Shown here: positions 13,425 through 16,921 of the stretch, piece after piece
Numbering within the stretch: the stretch's first letter is position 1
How the letters are laid out: each line of letters opens with the position of its first letter
Assembly: GCA_007280145.1 (NCBI GenBank)
Contig: QYPU01000042.1
Coordinates: 1-16,921, forward strand
Direction: 5' to 3'
DNA: 16,921 nt
DNA from: Dehalococcoidia bacterium
Lineage (GTDB): Bacteria; Chloroflexota; Dehalococcoidia; GIF9; UBA5629
Notes under the pieces: model-generated
What the model was told of the DNA's origin: nothing
Database searches by the model: none
The model's input: only the letters and a program-made list of their open reading frames with translations
Translations under genes and position numbers: made by a program

Positions 13425-15092
13425 ATGAACGATAAGGTAGATAGCCATCGTGTAACTGCCAGTGATGATGTCGAGGTCTCGACTTACCTGGAAATCGCCA
13501 AGGAGCTTCATGGCGAGCAAACTGCATCTCAGCCAGAGGTAACATCTGCCGCGGCACGGGAGACGATAGCCATCATTGATTTTGGCTCCCAATACAGTCG
13601 TCTAATTGCCCGGCGGGTTCGCGAATGTAATGTTTACTGTGAACTAATCCCCTATGATACACCTTGGGAAAAGATAGCCTCGCTCCGACCTAAAGGCTTT
13701 ATTTTGTCTGGGGGACCAGCTAGCGTATATGAGCCAGGAGCACCCTTAGCTCCAGTGCACATTTATGACAGCCACTTGCCAATCTTGGGTATCTGTTACG
13801 GGATGCAAGCTCTTGCTCACCAGCTAGGTGGCCAGGTAACTTCAGCAACTAAGCATGAGTATGGTCAATCTATCCTGCACATAAGTGATGAAGACTCACC
13901 ACTCCTTATTGGCTTGCCATCTTCGTTACCAGTATGGATGAGCCATGGTGACCAAGTAATTGAAATGCCACCTGGTTTCAAATCGTTGGCTTACACTGAG
14001 AATTCGCCTGCCGCACTCATAGGCAAGGACAATAACATTTTTGGCCTTCAGTTTCACCCTGAAGTAGTTCATACCCCGCAGGGGAAAACCATAATCCAGA
14101 ATTTCCTCTACCAGGTATGCGGTTGTCAAGGCAATTGGACACCAGCTAACTTTGCAAATGAAAGCATAAACACAATTAAACAACAAGTAAAAGGAGGTAA
14201 GGTCATTTGTGCCCTTTCTGGCGGTGTCGATTCAGCAGTGGCAGCCACGCTCGTTCACCAAGCTATCGGCAACCAATTAACTTGCATATTTGTCAATAAC
14301 GGATTATTGCGCCGTGAGGAGCCGGAGCGAGCCCTCAACACCTTCCGGAATAACCTGAAAATGAATGTAGTCTATGCTGATGCTTCCGAAAGATTCCTTA
14401 GTCAATTAAAGGGAGTAATTGACCCTGAAACAAAGCGCCGTCGAGTGGGCAAGGAATTCATTAGAGTATTCGAAGACGAGGCAGCCAAGCTAGGCAAGGT
14501 CGATTTCTTGGCTCAAGGCACTCTCTATCCTGATGTTATCGAAAGTAGCTCTACAGAAAGTAAGGCTTCCTCCAGAATAAAAAGTCATCATAATGTTGGT
14601 GGTCTACCTGCCAAAATGTCACTCACCTTAATCGAACCACTGCGTTATCTATTTAAAGACGAGGTTCGCGAAGTGGGGCTATCGTTAGGATTACCCGAGG
14701 ATATGATATGGCGTCAGCCTTTCCCTGGGCCGGGGCTGGCCATCCGCATCATTGGGGAAGTAACCAAGGAACGTCTGGAGATACTCCGGGCCGCTGATTG
14801 GGTAGTGATGAACGAAATTAAAAAGGCAAAACTTTACCGCCAGCTATGGCAAACCTTCGCTATCCTTACTGATGTTAAGAGCGTCGGTGTCATGGGAGAT
14901 TACCGGACTTATGGCTACCTGATAGCTGTACGTGCCGTGACTAGCCAGGATGCTATGACTGCTGACTGGGCACGTCTCCCTTATGACCTTCTCGCCCGCA
15001 TCTCCAACCGCATCGTCAACGAGGTACCCGGTGTCAATCGGGTGGTCTATGACATCACCAGCAAGCCACCATCAACTATAGAGTGGGAATAG
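13425..15092 (+). CDS. guaA: GMP synthase (glutamine-hydrolysing)
   Basis: Converts XMP to GMP using ATP and glutamine-derived ammonia. 555 residues. The class I glutamine amidotransferase domain (about 47-230) has DFGSQYSRLIARRVRE, the nucleophile Cys124 in GICYGMQAL, and His211/Glu213 in LQFHPEV. The ATP-pyrophosphatase domain carries the P-loop SGGVDS (265-270), and the C-terminal dimerisation domain ends in KPPSTIEWE. The first ~45 residues (MNDKVDSHRV...SAAARETIAI) are an acidic extension not usual in GuaA. The frame is open, but no internal start with a ribosome site precedes ARETIAI, and the site before the chosen ATG is weak (AAGAA). It is transcribed away from the ilv/leu run. Confidence 0.95.
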   Translation: MNDKVDSHRVTASDDVEVSTYLEIAKELHGEQTASQPEVTSAAARETIAIIDFGSQYSRLIARRVRECNVYCELIPYDTPWEKIASLRPKGFILSGGPASVYEPGAPLAPVHIYDSHLPILGICYGMQALAHQLGGQVTSATKHEYGQSILHISDEDSPLLIGLPSSLPVWMSHGDQVIEMPPGFKSLAYTENSPAALIGKDNNIFGLQFHPEVVHTPQGKTIIQNFLYQVCGCQGNWTPANFANESINTIKQQVKGGKVICALSGGVDSAVAATLVHQAIGNQLTCIFVNNGLLRREEPERALNTFRNNLKMNVVYADASERFLSQLKGVIDPETKRRRVGKEFIRVFEDEAAKLGKVDFLAQGTLYPDVIESSSTESKASSRIKSHHNVGGLPAKMSLTLIEPLRYLFKDEVREVGLSLGLPEDMIWRQPFPGPGLAIRIIGEVTKERLEILRAADWVVMNEIKKAKLYRQLWQTFAILTDVKSVGVMGDYRTYGYLIAVRAVTSQDAMTADWARLPYDLLARISNRIVNEVPGVNRVVYDITSKPPSTIEWE

Positions 15093-15137
15093 AGCCCTAT
15101 TCAGCAGGTAAATCGCAGACTGTTTAGCAACCCTACC

Positions 15138-15150
15138 TGTCATTGCGAAC
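15138..15150. repeat. TGTCATTGCGA-type intergenic repeat remnant
   Basis: TGTCATTGCGAAC matches the start of a short repeat family I associate with intergenic regions of Dehalococcoidia and some deltaproteobacterial genomes. It is followed by CTTTCACTATCGCT. It lies in the gap after guaA; the rest of this gap (15093-15245) holds an AGCCAAAA direct duplication and the ribosome site of the next gene. Confidence 0.4.
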
Positions 15151-15245
15151 CTTTCACTATCGCTAAGTCAAAATCTAGAAGCCAAAAGCCAAAATGGCAA
15201 GCAAAATTTGAAAAGAAAATATTCAAAAAGAGGAAGTACTATATT

Positions 15246-15488
15246 ATGAATATAAATCAAAAACAGGAAAAGGAAAAACGGTGGATGTTGGGGTTCCTGG
15301 GTTTCTTAGGATTTCTGGGATTTCCGGCGTTTGCATCACATGAACCTTGGTTGCTGTTTAACTTCTGCCTATTCGCTCTCTTTTCGTATTTCGTGTATCT
15401 TAAAAAGGAACTCAAATATTTGGGTATTCTTGGGGTAATAGGTTTGATTGTAGCAATGCTTGGAGTTGTAGGACTAATTACAGTATAG
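15246..15488 (+). CDS. Small GFLGFLG-repeat membrane protein (DUF3796-like)
   Basis: 80 residues. A charged N-terminus (NQKQEKEKRW) precedes LGFLGFLGFLGFPAF, a three-fold GFL tandem repeat seen also at base level as near-copies of a nine-base unit. Then come a hydrophobic helix at about 36-51 (LLFNFCLFALFSYFVYL) and a last helix at about 58-80 (LGILGVIGLIVAMLGVVGLITV). The GFLGFLG start followed by aromatic-rich helices resembles the DUF3796 family of small bacterial membrane proteins of unknown function. AGAGGAAG lies about nine bases before ATG. It stands alone between guaA and the metalloprotease-like gene, flanked by the two TGTCA-type repeat remnants. Confidence 0.6.
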   Translation: MNINQKQEKEKRWMLGFLGFLGFLGFPAFASHEPWLLFNFCLFALFSYFVYLKKELKYLGILGVIGLIVAMLGVVGLITV

Positions 15489-15530
15489 AAAATAATGCCA
15501 CTGCTCCGCCCGACTCTGTAGCCCTCCACC

Positions 15531-15546
15531 ATCGCTCAGGGTGACA
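15531..15546. repeat. CTCAGGGTGACA-type intergenic repeat remnant
   Basis: ATCGCTCAGGGTGACA; read on the other strand it begins TGTCACCCTGAGCGAT, a common intergenic repeat end. With the TGTCATTGCGA end at 15138 it forms an outward TGTCA...TGACA pair bracketing the small membrane gene. Confidence 0.4.
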
Positions 15547-15583
15547 AGTAAACATTCTCAAATCACGGCAAGATAATTGTAGT

Positions 15584-16120
15584 ATGAAAGAGATAAACAC
15601 AAGCTTTCATTCCGGCTGGCTAATTGCTATTCTAACCTTCCCGGGCATTATTGTTCATGAATGGGCTCACAAGTTTTTCTGTGACCGTGCCAATGTTCCG
15701 GTCTACAAGACATGCTATTTTAGACTAGGTAATCCCGCGGGATATGTTGTCCATGGTTCAGTAGATAGCTATAGAAAAGCTCTCATAATTAGCACTGCCC
15801 CTTTCATAATAAACACATCAATCGCCCTGCTCATATTTCTAATCGCTATCGATGCTTCTCCAGGAATAATCACCTACCTGCTTTATTGGTTAGGCATATC
15901 TGTAGCGATGCATTCCTTTCCAAGCAGTGGGGATGCTGACAGCTTATGGAGTCATACAAAAACAGCTTGGAGAAGTAACCCGTTGGCTCTATTTGGCTTT
16001 CCAGTCGTTGGTTTGATGAAGCTGGCAGCAATGCTCAGTGCCCTTTGGTTTGACTTACTGTATGCTGTTGGCTTGCTGGTCTTAATCGCTTTCCTGTCCA
16101 AGGGAGACGCTTTATTTTAA
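15584..16120 (+). CDS. Membrane HExxH zinc-metalloprotease-like protein
   Basis: 178 residues, strongly hydrophobic, with about four membrane segments (roughly 10-25, 68-90, 94-110 and 134-172). The zinc-binding helix HEWAH is at 25-29 inside the first segment (FPGIIVHEWAHKFFCDRANV), followed by CYFRLGNPAGYVVHG. HSFPSSGDAD at 110-119 is a candidate for the third metal ligand. This layout resembles the site-2-protease/DUF3267-like group of membrane-embedded putative metalloproteases; its substrate is unknown. No clear ribosome site precedes the ATG (TAATTGTAGT). A 7-base-pair inverted repeat (AGCTGGC/GCCAGCT, 16133-16158) follows the stop without a T-run, so it is only a weak terminator candidate. 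Confidence 0.7.
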   Translation: MKEINTSFHSGWLIAILTFPGIIVHEWAHKFFCDRANVPVYKTCYFRLGNPAGYVVHGSVDSYRKALIISTAPFIINTSIALLIFLIAIDASPGIITYLLYWLGISVAMHSFPSSGDADSLWSHTKTAWRSNPLALFGFPVVGLMKLAAMLSALWFDLLYAVGLLVLIAFLSKGDALF

Positions 16121-16210
16121 GACACCAATAATAGCTGGCAGAATTTTAGCAGCCAGCTTCTCACAGAAAATAGGTAATAGCATCACTGAATAATTGAACG
16201 CGTTGCCGAG

Positions 16211-16240
16211 TTGACAATAGCTCACCAATCGAGCTATACT
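16211..16240 (+). promoter_or_regulatory. rRNA promoter P1
   Basis: TTGACA (16211-16216), 18-base spacer, TATACT (16235-16240). First of two similar promoters facing the 23S gene; the rest of 16121-16372 holds no coding sequence. Confidence 0.65.
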
Positions 16241-16272
16241 TTAAGATAGATGGTTGGAACATACTTTCATAA

Positions 16273-16302
16273 TTGACTGCAAGTTTCGACTTGGTATATA
16301 CT
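16273..16302 (+). promoter_or_regulatory. rRNA promoter P2
   Basis: TTGACT (16273-16278), 18-base spacer, TATACT (16297-16302). Same -10 box and spacing as P1, 62 bases further on. The predicted start, about 16309, falls inside the palindrome at 16304-16329. Confidence 0.6.
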
Positions 16303-16303
16303 G

Positions 16304-16329
16304 AATAGCTTGGTATGTACCAAGCTATT
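16304..16329 (+). promoter_or_regulatory. Perfect 12-base inverted repeat at the P2 start site
   Basis: AATAGCTTGGTA, two bases TG, then TACCAAGCTATT, followed by TTTGCACTTT. In P1 transcripts it would fold into a long hairpin ahead of a short U-run. For P2 it overlaps the start site. It could be an operator, a weak terminator/pause site or a leader processing stem. Confidence 0.5.
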
Positions 16330-16372
16330 TTGCACTTTAAAAAGTAAATAGTTTTGTGTTCAGGCTGATGTA

Positions 16373-16921
16373 GGTCAAAGAGAAAAGGGCACAGGGTGGA
16401 TGCCTTGGCGTTAGTAGCCGAAGACGGGCGTGGCAAGACTGCGAGAAGCCTCGGTGAGCTGTCTAGCAAGCCTAGCCGAGGATACCCTAACAGGATAACC
16501 TGCCTGGGCAAAACCCAGGCTCTCGCGAAAGCGAGGGGGAACCAGGGGAACTGAAACATCTAAGTACCCTGAGGAAAAGAAATCGAATGAGATTCCCGGA
16601 GTAGTGGCGAACGAAAGGGGAAAAGCCTAAACTTAAGCGGCTTAGTGGCCTTGGGGCCTATGCCATTTAAGGGTTGCAAGACACAAGAGACAGAACCCAA
16701 GAGCTGTCACAGAGTTACAAAACTTTCGCCTAGTCGAAGGCTTCTGGAAAGGGCAACCATAGAGGGTGATAGTCCCGTAGACGAAAGGAGGAAGTCTCTG
16801 CTTGTTGTTCTTAAGTACCACGGGACACGAGAAATCCTGTGGGAATCTGGGGTGACCACACTCCAAGGCTAAATACTACTAACGACCGATAGTGAACCAG
16901 TACCGTGAGGGAAAGGTGAAA
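16373..16921 (+). rRNA. rrl: 23S ribosomal RNA, 5' part (runs off the window)
   Basis: The 5' end matches the bacterial 23S start (GGTCAAAG... then GGGTGGATGCCTTGGCG). Further conserved blocks follow in order: GGGGAACTGAAACATCTAAG, GAGGAAAAGAAATC, GTAGTGGCGAACGAAAGGGG, CTCCAAGGCTAAATACT, and CGATAGTGAACCAGTACCGT followed by GAGGGAAAGG near the edge. It covers roughly the first 480 positions of E. coli numbering (domain I). No 16S rRNA, tRNA-Ile or tRNA-Ala precedes it; a membrane protein gene and two promoters do, so this is a 23S unit transcribed apart from 16S. The 5' boundary is estimated to within a few bases. Confidence 0.97.

Noticed and set aside
16133..16158. Intrinsic terminator after the metalloprotease-like gene
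   Set aside because: The stem is only seven pairs with a 12-base loop and no T-run follows on either strand.
16161..16866. Open frames on both strands across the rRNA region
   Set aside because: They overlap 23S rRNA and its promoters; the conserved rRNA blocks explain the sequence.
1..16921. CRISPR array or tRNA genes
   Set aside because: No regularly spaced short repeats were seen, and no tRNA-like cloverleaf was noticed in the intergenic gaps.

Overview
The window looks like chromosome from a Chloroflexota bacterium of the Dehalococcoidia type. The grounds are the style of the core proteins, the ilv/leu cluster, TGTCA-ended intergenic repeat remnants, and a 23S rRNA gene with its own promoters and no 16S gene or tRNA in the roughly 250 bases upstream. 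Unlinked 16S and 23S genes are known from Dehalococcoides. The taxonomic call is an inference. No phylogenetic marker is complete here.

Core block, minus strand (13297 down to 2866): an anchored alpha/beta-hydrolase-like protein, tsaC, rpiB, ilvD, ilvB, ilvN, ilvC, leuA, a short MgtC/SapB membrane protein and leuC. Spacings are tight (a 22-base overlap to a few tens of bases), so this is probably one transcription unit. The exception is the 90-base rpiB-ilvD gap, which holds two perfect hairpins and could be an attenuation or processing point. The ilv genes make the valine/isoleucine precursors and 2-oxoisovalerate. LeuA and LeuC carry 2-oxoisovalerate into leucine synthesis. leuD and leuB, which often follow leuC, are not in the window.

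Accessory block (about 162 to 2866): the last 155 bases of leuC are repeated, gap-free and about 85% identical, at 162-316. Between the copies lie a lipoprotein, two small membrane ORFs that overlap antisense, a protein with a nucleoside-deoxyribosyltransferase-like domain, and a HARE-HTH protein. Two near-consensus sigma-70 promoters sit in this block. Beyond the left copy, the start of a protein resembling ThaI-type restriction endonucleases overlaps the leuC-fragment stop codon. This looks like a small, possibly defence-related island at the 3' end of leuC. No integrase is visible.

Right block, plus strand (13425 onward): guaA with an N-terminal extension, a small GFLGFLG-repeat membrane protein lying between two TGTCA-type repeat remnants, a membrane HExxH protein, then tandem rRNA promoters, a perfect palindrome and the first ~550 bases of 23S rRNA, which runs off the window.
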